64,000 nt of DNA from Artocarpus heterophyllus (taxonomy: Eukaryota > Streptophyta > Magnoliopsida > Rosales > Moraceae). A program made the translations under genes and the position numbers. The stretch covers positions 29,077,715 through 29,141,714 of the forward strand of contig CM046353.1 of the NCBI GenBank assembly GCA_025403435.1, given 5' to 3'. Shown here one piece after another: positions 35,217 through 47,509 of this stretch. The notes beneath the pieces are model-generated. The model did not search any database. It saw only the letters and a list, made by a program, of their open reading frames with translations, and was not told where the DNA came from. Positions within the stretch are counted from its first letter, which is position 1, and each line of letters starts with the position of its first letter.

Positions 35217-35714
35217 TGTTGATGCTTACCCATGGGTGGCGGTGAATCAACACTACGTGTGGTTGTGCACGGTGTTTAGACGGTTCTTCCCTACTTGTCT
35301 CGTCCTCCTCTAACATACCTGCAACAAAAGAAAGGACGCTTTAGAGATAAAAGGGGGGGACACTGGCACTGATATCGGATAAGGGCTTTTCGATGCTCAA
35401 GGCAGGCACTGCTCAACAAAGAATGAGAGCTGGTTAGTTGGGGAAAAAGCACGTTGGCCTCAAGCTATAGTAAATGTGCTCATTTATAGGCTACCACTCA
35501 AACTAGGTGTTAGATGGGTTTTGCCCATGACACGTGTGTCACATCAAGGCCTATTAGAAGGTAAGTGACATGTGTCGTGTCCCCCGTCGGTGGATTGGCC
35601 TCCATCCGATAGGGACAATGCGGCCATCTATTAGCTTCTCATGGTGAGTGATTGCCTACTTGCAAGCTCTAATAATCCAACCCGAGCACTTGTCTTACCG
35701 GAGGAGGCGATAGT
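35217..35714 (-). repeat. Tat-A 5' LTR, inner part
   Basis: Matches 1024-1521 of the 3' LTR. It is interrupted after GGCGATAGT by the solo Copia LTR, and its remaining 155 bp resume at 47355. The ATAGT at 35710-35714 is the target site duplicated by that insertion. Confidence 0.88.
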
Positions 35715-36567
35715 TGTTAGACATATATGCCCTAAGGAGTAAAAATGTAATAAGTTTTTGGAGACATTTTTATCAATAAGAATTTATTTATTATTTATAT
35801 ACCAAATCTTGTCCTCTTTACGCTCATATTTGTTGAATGTATGTTAAGCAAACAATAGTCTGAGACTGTCGGTCTAAACCTTAAAGAATTGGGCATATTA
35901 TGGACAGATTATACAGAAGACATGATTCTTCAGGTGATGGTCTAAAATCATAAGAGCCGCAATCGAGGGAATAAAGTTGGGCGTTTTATTCATGTAAAGA
36001 TTGTTATGTTGTCTATATCCCTTTTTGGAGATGGTTTATCTTGACCATCGAAGGAGGACTCCGTGAATAGAAACATTGGCATGTTGTCATAGGTGACGAT
36101 GTGTTGGATCGGGACATAAAGTGAATTGATTTCGATTAATAATTCTATCTCGGTAAATCGATTTACTTTGGACAATCATTTATATTGCATCTTAATCCTG
36201 AGATAAATAGCAGGCCTGTTGTCTTGACTTGTGTCTTTTGATGTACCAAAGGGTGACACCCACATCTTAATAGTGGCATGCATGCCGGTATGTTGGAGGC
36301 ATGACTCTTGATAGCGTAACTTGTTATTCACAGATATGGAATCCATAGCTCCTCTTCAGGAGTAATGATATCTTCTTATATGCGTTATCATGTAATTAGA
36401 AAACTAGAGTGCTCAACCATTTGGATACATAGGTGTAACCGAATAGTATACTGTCTTTGGATAGTAAGTTTTTCGATGGTGAGATAATGGAATGTAAGAT
36501 AAAAATAATCAGGAAGGTAAGACAGAACTTGTCCTTAAGCCGATTATGGATTATTATATGGGGATAC

Positions 36568-38579
36568 TGTGAGACATGTATGCCCTAAGGAGTGAAAATG
36601 TAATATGTTTTTGGAGGCATTTTTATCAATAAAGAATTTATTGATTTATATATACCAAATCTTGTCCTCTTTACGTTCATATTTGTTGAATGTATGTCAA
36701 GCAAACAGTAGTCTGAGACTGTCGGTCTAAATCTTAAGAATTAGGCATATGATGGGATGATTATGCGGAAGACACGATTCTTAAGGTGGTGGTCTAAAAC
36801 ATATGATCCGCAAACGAGGGAATAAAGTTGGGCGCTTTATTTATGTAAAGATTGTTATGTTGTCTATATCCCTTTGGGAAATGGTTTGTCTTGGCCATCG
36901 GAGTTGGACTCCGTGAATAGAAACATTGGCACGTTGTCATAGGTGACGATGTATTGGATCGGGACATAAAGTGAATTGATTTGGATTAATAATTCTGTCT
37001 TGGCAAATCGATTCATTTTAGACAATCATTTGTATTGTATCTTAATCCTGAGATGAATAGTGGGCCCGTTGTCTCGACTTGTGTCTTTTGATATACCAAT
37101 GGGTGACTTCCATATCTCAATAGTGGTATGCATGCCGGTGCGTTGGAGGCATGACTCTTGATAGCGTAGACTTGTTATTCATAGATATGGAATCCATAGC
37201 TCCTCTTTAGGAGTAATGATATCCTCTTATATGCGTTGTCCTGTAATTGGAAAACTGGAGCGCTCAACCATTTGGATACATAGGTGTAACCGAATGGTAT
37301 ACTATCTTTGGATGGTAAGTTTTCTAATGGTGAGACAATGGAACGTAAGATAAAAATAATCGGGAAGGTAAGACAGAACTTGTCCTTAAGCCGATTATGG
37401 ATTATCATATGGGAGATACGATACATTATGATATGTCATGGAGACTTAGCTACACAGGCTTCGTAATTCTATAAAGTTCGAGAGTGCAGCTCCAAGCTTT
37501 TAGTGGAGTAGCAGTTAGAGTTGATAATTGTGAAATGTATATCTAGGATATTGGGTTTCATAATTATCATGAGCTTGAACTTTATAGGTCCATTTTGGTC
37601 CCCTTTGCTAGCTCACAAAATCCTGTAACGACACGGCGTGCTTTTTCAATAATTGGTGACTTATGTCGAAATTATCAGATTGGTTTAAAATTTGTAAGAA
37701 TCAAATAATTCATGTCTGTTTATTGGTTGAATTAATTTTGTAATAAAATGAATTTAAGATAAACTTGTTGAATTATTAGGGATCGGATAATTCTTGTCTG
37801 TTTATCGGTTGATTTAATTTTGGATAAATTAGATCAAGATAAACTTGTAGAATTATTGTGAATTGATTTATTTTCTTAGAGATTATCTTGGTAAAGTTTG
37901 TTTTGATCAGAAAACTTCTCAATTGGGTTGTTTGAATCAAAACTGAGACTTTATCCTTTAGAATCTTGGGTGGAAAATAAAAGATTCGCGGAGATTTTTT
38001 CTCGGGAGTTCAGCCTGCCGAATGACGAGTTCGGCCTACCGATGGCGCCTCTTCGGCCTGCCGATCTGCGAGAAGTAAGATTATGCGTTTTCACACGGAT
38101 CTTCTCAGATATTGATCCGAATTTGATTTTGTTTTGAGTTTTTGAGGCCTAATCTGATAAGGACTGACCCCAGGACCAATGGCTATATAAAGGGAATGAG
38201 TCTCATGATTTACTCAGATCAATTAAGAGAATAAAAGTGATACTTTTCTAGTGAGCATTTAAAAAATTCCCTCAGAGCTTTTGTTCACAAATCACGAACA
38301 CTAGCTTTGGGTTTTCTCTTTTGGTTGGAAGGAGAGTAACCAGTAGAAAAGCTGTACGTGTGAGCCCACACTCACTCCGGTTGTGGATAGAGAATAGCAA
38401 AGAAGACCAGTTGGTTGAGGCTCTTCTGGAACGTTACTTCTCTTCACAGGCTACGAAGAATCTTCACACAAAGGTTAGTAAGATCTGTCTAATTTATACA
38501 TATAGCATGTCAAACTTGTGTTTTAGAAATTACTCTGATGAAAAATTTTAGAATTCCGCTGCGCACCGCGTTTCCAACA
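36568..38579 (+). repeat. Copia family 1 5' LTR (plus copy)
   Basis: Starts TGTGAGACATG (one change from TGTTAGACATG) and ends GCGTTTCCAACA. The promoter core CTATATAAAG is at 38183-38192, with CCAAT about 10 bp upstream. Three TCGGCCTGCCGA-type repeats lie at 38009-38022, 38030-38043 and 38052-38065, about 120-175 bp before the TATA box. The partner LTR has only two. Confidence 0.92.
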
Positions 38580-38581
38580 AT

Positions 38582-38593
38582 TGGTATCAGAGA
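38582..38593 (+). other. Primer binding site, initiator tRNA-Met type
   Basis: TGGTATCAGAGA lies two bases after the 5' LTR. The standard Copia site is TGGTATCAGAGC, so only the last base differs. Confidence 0.88.
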
Positions 38594-40264
38594 CATGGTT
38601 TTTACATAAATTTACAAGTTTGTGATCATGTTATATGCATAAATTTTGTGATATTTATCTCTCCTATGCTTGAATTTAATTTTATAGAGAGATGGCACTC
38701 TAGGTTTCTATAAATTATATATATTGTCATGGATTATGTGGTAAATGTTTATTAATTAATTATGGTTGATTAAATCATTGTTTTAATTATTTATTAATTA
38801 ATTAATACCGGTTATGGTTCCTTAGAGGTTAGAATATGTATCTAGGTTTTTCATGTAAATTAGATGGCGGACTATCATCTCCGTCTAGGAATTGTTATTT
38901 AATTTTAAATTTGTAAAATTTTGTAATTAAATAATTATTCGGAGAAGACGAATCTAGAAGACAGATCTAGAAGAATGATGATAGCGCCCCCAGGTATTTC
39001 CTAAGTCTCTAATTTTATGTTTTTAAATTGCTGAAAATAAAATTGATGAATTGCATTAAAGTTGTATTTTCTGGAATAAGTTTTTCTGCTTGGTTGGCAT
39101 GCCGGACATCACAGTTCGGCAGGCCGAAGGTCACAGATCGGCAGGCCGAACGTGTGGTCCGGTAGGCCGACAGTGAGGCAGAAATTGGGGTGCTCTGCTG
39201 GCAGGCTGAACTTTCAGTTCGGCAGGCCGAACCTTCATGGATTGGCAGGCCGATGAAGCATGACCGGTAGGCCGATCTGAGTGATCGGCCTGCCGACCGA
39301 GAGCTGCCAAGTGTCCAGAAAAGGTGCAATTTTTTCGGTGCAATTTAATTTTATTTTTGAGACGATTCTAAGAAACATTAAATTTGGATATGACCGAAAA
39401 TATGAAGTTTTTTGATTCATACGGGATTGAAGACTTGAAGATGGGTATTGCATGAAGAAGGATACTTGAGGATTCAAGGATGAAGAATCGATAAATGTCT
39501 CGATTATTCTCTTGTAATCTTATTTTTTTTCTACTCTCTAGGGTGGAACCATGATATTACGGTTATTATTATTTTGCTTGTAGCTTTGCTTGATTGCTTT
39601 GCTTGTCTGCATTATAATATGATTTACCATGTATATTGATAACATGTCATATAGAATAGGGAGTGCCACTCATATTAAAATTATTCATGCATAATTTTAA
39701 AATAAAACCTTGATTTCAAAAGATTGAGTGGGAGAATGTTTTCGAAGAGAGAACCTAAGGCCTCCATCGTTGGTCCATAGGAAGAACATGGTGGTCCTGA
39801 CCCCTAGGAAGGGATTTCTATCATGTACCCGATTGGATCTCTGAAAGGATAAGGTATTTTAGTGTAATTTATGGTTGCACACCCCTACGTGGTGATTATA
39901 AATCATGGATAAAATATTGAAACGATGGCTATACACTCACGTTAATTTTATTATTAACCTCCCCTAGGAGCTCTGTTAATAAAATTAATGGCCAAAAAAC
40001 TGATTATTAGTATATGCTGGATCATGCGAGTCCTGGATGGCATATATTAATCAGGAGGGGATCCGTGTTCCTGATTGAATTTGGCATGACTCCCCTAGGA
40101 GCTTGTTGAATTCTGAGTTGGGAATTATCGTTGTGAGGTTGTGATATTTTCAAGGTTTTGACACATAAACACATTTGTATGATTTTACGTGATTGTGTTA
40201 TCTTACTAAATTATTATATATGTTTGCTTATGTTTGGTATATCATTCTTTATTGTAGATTGAAA
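38594..40264 (+). other. Copia 5' leader (plus copy)
   Basis: About 1.67 kb untranslated, colinear with 19573-21195 of the minus copy. Carries the nine-copy repeat array at 39094-39298 and ends just before the gag ATG at 40265. No coding content recognised. Confidence 0.8.
39094..39298. repeat. Array of nine near-palindromic TCGGCAGGCCGA repeats in the Copia leader (plus copy)
   Basis: Units at about 39094, 39115, 39138, 39158, 39199, 39219, 39242, 39263 and, inverted, 39284. Best copies read TTCGGCAGGCCGAA. The array is preserved between the two coding copies despite base changes elsewhere. Confidence 0.85.
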
Positions 40265-43200
40265 ATGTCTAAAAACGCTTCATCATTGATACTTGACAAA
40301 AACCAATTAACCGGTGAGAATTATAACGATTGAAAACGGAACCTGGACATCGTCCTTTCCTTTGAGCAAACTAAATATGTACTGACAACCCCTTGTCCTC
40401 CCGAGCCTACGAGAGACTCAAGTAATGAGCAATTCCAAGCGTACAATCGCTAGAAAGATGCTAATGATCAGGCCCGCTGCTGTGTTATGGCTAGCATGAA
40501 CAACGTGCTGCAGGCTCAACATCAGGATTATGAGACTGCAAAGCAGATCTTGGATAATCTTGAGGATATATGTGGAGGCCAGGCAATAACAAAGTGACAA
40601 GGGGCGCTTCGGAAAACTCTTAAACTGTAGACAGAGACCGGGGACATCTGTAAAGGAGCACATGATGTTGGTCATGGGTTACCTCGTAGAGGCTCAAACC
40701 AATGGAGCCGACATCGATGCTGAAACTCAGATGACTATGGTCTTTGAGACTCTGTCTAAGGAATTTATTCCATTTAGAGCTACTTTTAATTTAAGTAATA
40801 GACGAGATATGACCTTGACAGAACTGATGAAACAGTTACAGGAGTTCGAACTGCTGATCAGGGAGTCTCCTAATGGTGGTAAGACCAACATGGTAGCTGC
40901 TTCTGGTTCCAATCCTAACTCAGGGAATGGAAAGAAGCAACGGGCCAAGAACGGGAAGTCTTCTATTCCTGCTGCTACCAAGAGCAAGAAGAAGAAGAAG
41001 AACCCAAAGAAGCTTAAGTATTTTTTCTGTGGTAAGGTCGGACATATAAAGAAGCATTGCAAGGACTTCCTTTCCAAGGGAGGTAGGTGTGATCTTCTAT
41101 ATATAGAAACTTGTTTGGTTGAGGAATCCAGAGACATATGGGTCATAGATTCCGGTGCAACTAATCATGTTTGTGTTCCTCTGCAGGGATTCAAAGAAAC
41201 GAGAAGTCTGCTACGTGAAGACTTAACGCTTCGGATGGGCGATGGATCCTTGGTTCAGCGGAAGCAGTGGGAGATGTCCATCTTTACTTTGATAATTATA
41301 GGAATTTAATTTTGCGAGATTGTTTTTATGTTTCTAAATTTAAAAGGAATTTAATTTCTGTATCTCTTTATTTAAAGACTCCTACGTTGTATCTTTTAAT
41401 GAAAAAGTTGTAAAAACAAATCTTTTATCTGTTCTGGATAGATGCAAAATAATCTATATTTTATCAAACCTAAGATGGACTTATTGCTTAATGCTGAGAT
41501 AAGTGATAATGACTCTAAAAGACTTAAAACTTCTCACTCTAATAAGACTTATCTTTGGCATTTGCACCTTGGCCATATTAACCTGAATAGGATTCAAAGG
41601 TTGGTAAGGGATGGAACTTTAAGTCACTTAAAGGTGGAATCTATACCTCAATGTGAATCTTGTTTGGAGGGTAAAATGACCAAAAGACCATACGAGTCTA
41701 AGGACAATAAGGTCGAAGGGGTTCTAGAACTTGTGCATAGTGATGTTTGCGGACCAATGAACATCTAGGCACGAGGAGGGTATGAGTACTTCGTCACTTT
41801 TATTGACGATCACTCAAGATATGGGTATGTATACCTGATGCACCACAAAAGCGAAACTTATGATAAGTTCAGGGAGCTTTGGGCTGAAGTGGAAAAGCAA
41901 TTAGGTAGACCCATAAAGGCACTTCGATCTGATCGAGGTGGGGAATACCATTCTGATGAGTTCTTGGGACACTTGTTAGAGAATGGGATTTTATCCCATT
42001 TGACTGCGCCGGGCACTCCGCAGCAGAATGGCATATCGGAGAGAAGGAATAGGACTTTGTTGGACATGATTAGGTCCATGATGAGCTATTCATCATTACC
42101 TTTATCCTTTTGGGGATATGCACTACAAACTGCATGTTATCTTTTGAACAATGTGCCTTCAAAATCGGTCCCTAAAGCTCCTCATGAGTTGTGGACAAGA
42201 AGGAAGACATCCTTAAACCATATTCGCATATGGGAATGCCAGCTCATGTCCTGTTTAAGGATCCGAATAAGCTGGAAGCACATTCGGAAGTTTGCGTGTT
42301 TGTAGGATATCCAAAAGGGACTAAAGGGGGTTATTTTTATAACCTAAAGGAAAATAAAGTCGTGGTTTCAACTAATGCAACTTTCCTTGAGGAGAGTTAC
42401 ATGGACGACTTTAAACCTCGAAGCAAAGTGGTGCTTGAGGAGTTAAGGGGTGATCCGTTCACTCCGGAGGTTCCGAACGAAACCATTCCGATCGGTGTAG
42501 AAAAACCAAACAAACTTGAACAACAATCTCAGGGGCTTCGGCGTAGTGGGAGGATCGGGCGTCAACCTGAGAGGTATATGTTCAATGGGGAGGTCTTCTT
42601 AGCTGAACCGGATGAACATGATAGGGATCCTTATACTTACGCAGAAGCTATGGAGGATGTTGATTCAAAACTCTAGACAGAGGCCATGAACATAGAGATG
42701 AAGTCTATGGAGACTAATCGGGTTTGGGAGCTTGTGGATCTTCCCGAAGGGGTAAAACCCATAGGGTGTAAGTGGATCTACAAGAGGAAAAGAGGAGTGG
42801 ATGGAAAGGTCGAAACCTTTAAGGCTAGACTAGTAGCTAAGGGTTATACGCAAAAGGAAGGAATCGATTATGAGGAAACCTTTTCGCCTGTAGCCATGCT
42901 TAAGTCCATCCGGATTCTCTTGTCCATAGTTGCTGCTCTCGACTACGAGATTTGACAGATGGATGTCAAGACGGCTTTTCTGAATGGCTATCTTGATGAG
43001 TCCATTTATATGGAACAACCAGACGGGTTCAAGGTCACGGGTCAAGAGGGTAAAGTTTGTAAGCTGCTAAAGTCAATTTATGGACTTAAGCAGGCTTCCC
43101 GTTCTTGGAACATAAGATTTGATCAAGTGATCAAGGCTTATGGGTTCTCACAAAATGTGGGTGAACCATGTGTTTACAAACACATTAAAGATGGAAAGGT

Positions 43201-44206
43201 GGTTTTTCTACTGCTCTATGTGGATGACATTCTGCTAATTGGCAATGACGTTGGGGCATTGTCATCGGTCAAATTATGGTTGACCAAGCAGTTTGACATG
43301 AAGGACTTAGGAGAGGCTAATTTTGTTCTCGGTATCCAGATCTTTTGGGATAGGAAGAACAAAATGATAGCTTTGTCACAGGCCGGCTACATAGATAAAA
43401 TTCTCAGAAGGTTTGCAATGCAGGATTCCAAGAAAGGTGGGCAACCATCTAGGTCTGGAATTACTCTTTCTAAGAAAGACTCTCCAAAGTCTTATGAAGA
43501 AAGAGAATACATGAAGAAGGTGCCTTATGCTTCAGCAGTAGGTAGTCTCATATATGCCATGCTTTGTACACGACCTGATATTAGCTATGCGGCCAGGATT
43601 GTAAGTTGATTTCAGGCAGATCCAGGACCGAACCATTGGGTTGCGGTAAAGCATATTTTTAAGTACCTGAGAAGGACTCGAGGGTATATGCTTGTGTATT
43701 CGGGTGAGGATTTAACACTTCTAGGATACACTGATTCTGATTTTCAATCCTGTCTGGATTCTAGGAAATCGACTTCGGGGTTTGTGTTTACTCTGGGCGA
43801 CAGTGCCATCAGTTGGAGAAGTGCGAAGCAAGATTGCACTTCAGATTCAATGATGGAGGCCGAGTATGTGGCAGCTAGCGATGCTTCGAAAGAAGCAGTG
43901 TGGCTCTGCAAGTTCCTTGGAGATTTTGAGGTAGTTCCTGGTATGGATAAAGCGGTATCACTGTACTGTGATAACAGTGCGGCGGTAGCTAATGCTAAGG
44001 AACCAAGGTTTCACAAGAAGAGTAAGCATATTGATCGGAAGTATCATGTGATAAAGGACTTCGTTGAGGACGGGCATGTCACGGTGTGCAAGATCGAGTC
44101 AGAGGACAATTTAGCTGATCCATTTACGAAGACACTTACTGGGAGAGTCTTCGAGAGGCATGTGGAAGCTATGGGGATGCAAAATTTGCTGTATTTACAC
44201 ACTTAG
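40265..44206 (+). pseudogene. Copia family 1 gag-pol, broken by stops and frameshifts (plus copy)
   Basis: Gag starts at ATG 40265 and has in-frame stops at 40331, 40451 and 40595, then a shift before 40662. Gag resumes to the zinc knuckle YFFCGKVGHIKKHC (about 41020), with the first cysteine changed to tyrosine, and a normal protease site DSGATN near 41150. A one-base loss near 41252 shifts the frame. Integrase (41442-42305) has HSDVC, SDRGGEY and SERRN, with a stop at 41767 and a shift near 42235. RT follows, with stops at 42674 and 42953 and YVDDILL at 43214-43234. RNase H (43688-44206) has YTDSDFQSCLDSRKSTSG. The stop after GRIVS-like residues at 43607 is shared with the minus copy. Confidence 0.9.
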
Positions 44207-44220
44207 TGCAAGTGGGAGAT

Positions 44221-46207
44221 TGTTAGACATGTATGCCCTAAGGAGTAAAAATATAATATGTTTTTGGAGACATTTTTATCAATAAAGAATTTATTGATTT
44301 ATATATACCAAATCTTGTCCTCTTTACATTCATATTTGTTTAATGTATGTTAAGGAAACAGTAGTCTGAGACTGTCGATCTAAACCTTAAGAATTGGGCA
44401 TATGATGGGATGATTATGCGGAAGACACGATTCTTAAGGTGGTGGTCTAAAACATATGATCCGCAATCGAGGGAATAAAGTTGGGCGCTTTATTCATGTA
44501 AAGATTGTTATGTTGTCTATATCCCTTTGTGAAATGGTTTGTCTTGGCCATCGGAGTTGGACTCCGAGAATAGAAACATTGGCACGCTTTCATAGGTGAC
44601 GATGTGTTGGATCGGGGCATAAAGTGAATTGATTTGGATTAATAATTCTGTCTTGGCAAATCGATTCACTTTAGACAATCATTTGTATTGTATCTTAATC
44701 CTGAGAAGAATAGTGGGCCCGTTGTCTCGACTTGTGTCTTTTGATGTACCAATGAGTGACTTCCACATCTCAATAGTGGTATGCATGCCAATGCGTTGGA
44801 GGCATGACTCTTGATAGCGTAGACTTGTTATTCATAGATATGGAATCCATAGCTCCTCTTTAGGAGTAATGATATCCTCTTATATGCGTTGTCCTATAAT
44901 TGGAAAACTGGAGGTCTCAACCATTTGGATACATAGGTGTAACCGAATGGTATACTATCTTTGGATGGTAAGTTTTCTAATGGTGAGACAATGGAACGTA
45001 AGATAAAAATAATCGGGAATGTAAGACAGAACTTGTCCTTAAGCCGATTATGGATTATCATATGGAGATACGATACATTATGATATGTCATGGAGACTTA
45101 GCTACACGAGCTTCATAATTCTATAAAGTTCGAGAGTGCAGCTCAAAGCTTTTAGTAGAGTAGTGTTGGAGTTGATAATTGTAAAATGTATATCTGGGAT
45201 ATTGGGTTTCATAATTATCATGAGCTTGAACTTTATAGGTCCATTTTGGTCCCCTTTGCTAGCTCACAAAATCCTGTAACGACACGGCGTGCTTTTCCAA
45301 TAATTGGTGACTTATGTAGGAATTATCAGATTAGTTTAAAATTTGTAAGAATCAAATAATTCATGTCTGTTTATTGGTTGAATTAATTTTGTAATAAAAT
45401 TAATTTAAGATAAACTTGTTGAATTATTGGGATCGGATAATTCTTGTCTGTTTATCGGTTGATTTAATTTTGGATAAATTAGATCAAGATAAACTTGTAG
45501 AATTATTGTGAATTGATTTATTTTCTTAGAGATTATCTTGATAAAGTTTGTTTTGATCAGATAACTTCTCTATTGGGTTGTTTGAATCAAAACTGAGACT
45601 TTATCCTTTAGAATCTCGGGTGGAAAATAAAAGATTCACGAAGATTTTTTCTCGGGAGTTCGGCCTGCCGAATGACGAGTTCGGCCTGCCGATCAGCGAG
45701 AAATAAGATTACGCGTTTTCACGCGGATCTTATCAGATATTGATCCAAACTTGATTCTGTTTCGAGTTTTTGAGGCCTAATCTAATAAGGACTGACCCCA
45801 GGACCAATGGCTATATAAAGGGAGTGAGTCTCATGATTTACTCAGATCAATTGAGAGATTAAAAGTGATACTCTTCTAGTGAGCATTTAAAAAATTCCCT
45901 GAGAGCTTTTGTTCACAAATCACAAACACTAGCTTTGGGTTTTCTCTCTTGGTTGGAAGGACAGTCACCGGTGGAAGAGCTGTACGTGTGAGCCCACACT
46001 CACTCTGGTTGTGGATAGAGAATAGCAAAGAAGACCAGTTGGTTGAGACTCTTCTGGAACGTTACTTCTCTTCACAGGCTACGGAGAATCTTCACTCAAA
46101 GGTTAGTAAGATCTGTCTAATTTATACATATAGCATGTCAAACTTGTGTTTTGGAAATTACTCTCATGAAAAATTTTAAAATTCCGCTGCACACCGCGTT
46201 TCCAACA
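44221..46207 (+). repeat. Copia family 1 3' LTR (plus copy)
   Basis: Partner of 36568-38579 but about 25 bp shorter, partly because one repeat unit of about 22 bp is missing upstream of the TATA box (only 45659-45672 and 45680-45693 remain). Starts TGTTAGACATG directly after the polypurine tract. Confidence 0.92.
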
Positions 46208-47354
46208 GATACGATATACTATGATATTTCATGGAGACTTAGCTATACAGGCTTCGTAATTCTATATAGTTCAAGAGTGCAGCTCCAAGCTTTTAGTGGA
46301 GTAACGTTGGAGTTGATAATTATGAAATGTATATCTGGGATATTGGGTTTCGTAATTATTGGGAGCTTAAACTATATAGGTCCATTTAGTCCCCTTTGCT
46401 AGCTCACAACATTCTGTAACGATACAACGTGCTTTTCCTATAATTGGTAACTTATGTCGGATTTATCAGATTAGTTAAAATTTGGAAGAATTAGATAATC
46501 TATGTTTGTTTATCGGTTGAATTAATTTTTGTGATAAAATTGATTCAAGATAAACTTGTTGAATTATTGGGATCGGATAATTCTTGTCTGTTTATCGGTT
46601 GATTTAATTTTGGATAAATTAGATCAAGATAAACTTGTAGAATTATTGGAAATTGATTTATTTTCTTAGAGATAAGCTAGATAAAGTTGTTTTAATCAGA
46701 TAACTTTTCTATTGGGTTATTTGAATTAAAACTGAGACTTTATCTTATAAAATCTCGGGTGGAAAATAAAAGATTCGTAGAGATCTTTTATCGGCAGTTC
46801 GGCCTACCGATCCATGTGTTCGGCCTGCCGATGAGCGAAGGATAAGATTACGTGTTTTTATGTGGATCTTATGATATATTGATCCGAATTTGATTCTGAT
46901 CTGAATTTTGAGACCTAATCTGATAAGGACTGACTCTAGACCTAACCTCTATAAAAATGGAGTAAGTCTTAAGAGTTACTTAGATCATTTGAGAGATTAA
47001 GAGTGATACTCTACTGGTGAGAATTTGAAAACTCATTGAGAGCTTTTGTTCACAAATCACGAACACTTGCTTTGGGTTCTCTCGATTGGTTGGAAGGAGA
47101 GTCACCTTGGTGAAGAGCTGTACGTGTGAGCCCACACTCACTCCGGTCGTGGATAGAGAATAACAAAGAAGACCAGTTGGTTGAGGCTCTTTTGGAACGT
47201 TACTTCTCTTCACGTTTTGCGAGGGTTCTTCGGCATACAAAGGTTAGTAAGATCTGGTTAATTTATGCATATAGCATGTCAAACTTGTGTTTTGGAAAAT
47301 ACTTTGATGTAAAATTTTTAAAATTCTGCTGCGTACTATTTTTCCAACAATAGT

Positions 47355-47509
47355 TCTTGTCGCAGCTCGCAAAGGCCCTATAGAGCACCTTGGACAGACT
47401 AGTCGAGCTCTTGGGGATCAAGATTGCGCTTCCCGGTGTATCTGTTGAGGACATTTGCTGAGCCATCGGGATCTGATCCTCAGGGACAGTGCCGAGCAAA
47501 GCCCCAATA
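47355..47509 (-). repeat. Tat-A 5' LTR, outer part
   Basis: Matches about 1522-1674 of the other LTR (CCCTATAGAGCACCTTGGACAG block and GTGCCGAGCA). It marks the right end of Tat-A, about 730 bp before the VPS36 start codon. Confidence 0.8.

Larger units (their letters stand above)
36568..46207 (+). mobile_element. Copia family 1 element, full length, plus strand; TSD GATAC
   Basis: 9.64 kb with similar LTRs (36568-38579 and 44221-46207), a tRNA-Met primer site, a long repeat-bearing leader, gag-pol and a polypurine tract (GTGGGAGAT, ending at 44220). Flanked by GATAC on both sides. It is the innermost of three nested insertions (Tat-A, solo LTR, this element) and so the youngest of that chain. 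Structurally complete, but gag-pol is broken. Confidence 0.93.
35715..47349 (+). mobile_element. Solo LTR of Copia family 1 (older subtype), split by a full Copia element; TSD ATAGT
   Basis: The LTR is in two pieces, 35715-36567 and 46213-47349 (about 1.99 kb together). It starts TGTTAGACATATATGCCC and ends ACTATTTTTCCAACA, flanked by ATAGT at 35710-35714 and 47350-47354. The GATAC at 36563-36567 and 46208-46212 is the duplication made when the complete element at 36568-46207 landed inside it. The end type (ACTATTTTTCCAACA) groups it with the solo LTR at 8155-10183 and separates it from the two coding copies. Confidence 0.9.
1024..47509 (-). mobile_element. Tat-A: old Ty3/Gypsy (Tat lineage) retrotransposon, split by nested insertions
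   Basis: Direct repeats at 1024-1674 and at 35217-35714 plus 47355-47509 are diverged LTRs of about 650 bp. Between them on the minus strand lie, from right to left, a primer site, gag with a CCHC-like motif, protease, RT, RNase H of the SNNEAEYEAL type, and integrase with a GPY-like tail. A plus-strand antisense frame follows next to the 3' LTR. This order, including the antisense frame, is typical of the Tat lineage. With the four insertions removed the element is about 10.5 kb. The flanking 5-mers GCCTT and GCTCT resemble each other but are not identical, so the target duplication is eroded or misplaced. All coding parts carry stops and shifts, so the element is dead. Confidence 0.85.

Noticed and set aside
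35715..38579. Two intact neighbouring Copia elements sharing an LTR
   Set aside because: The exact GATAC and ATAGT duplications show one full element inserted into a solo LTR instead.
38582..38593. tRNA-Met gene
   Set aside because: Only the short primer-site match is present, with no cloverleaf. It is a retrotransposon primer site.
39094..39298. CRISPR-like array
   Set aside because: Units are only 12-14 bp, spacing is irregular and the setting is a plant retrotransposon leader with no cas genes.
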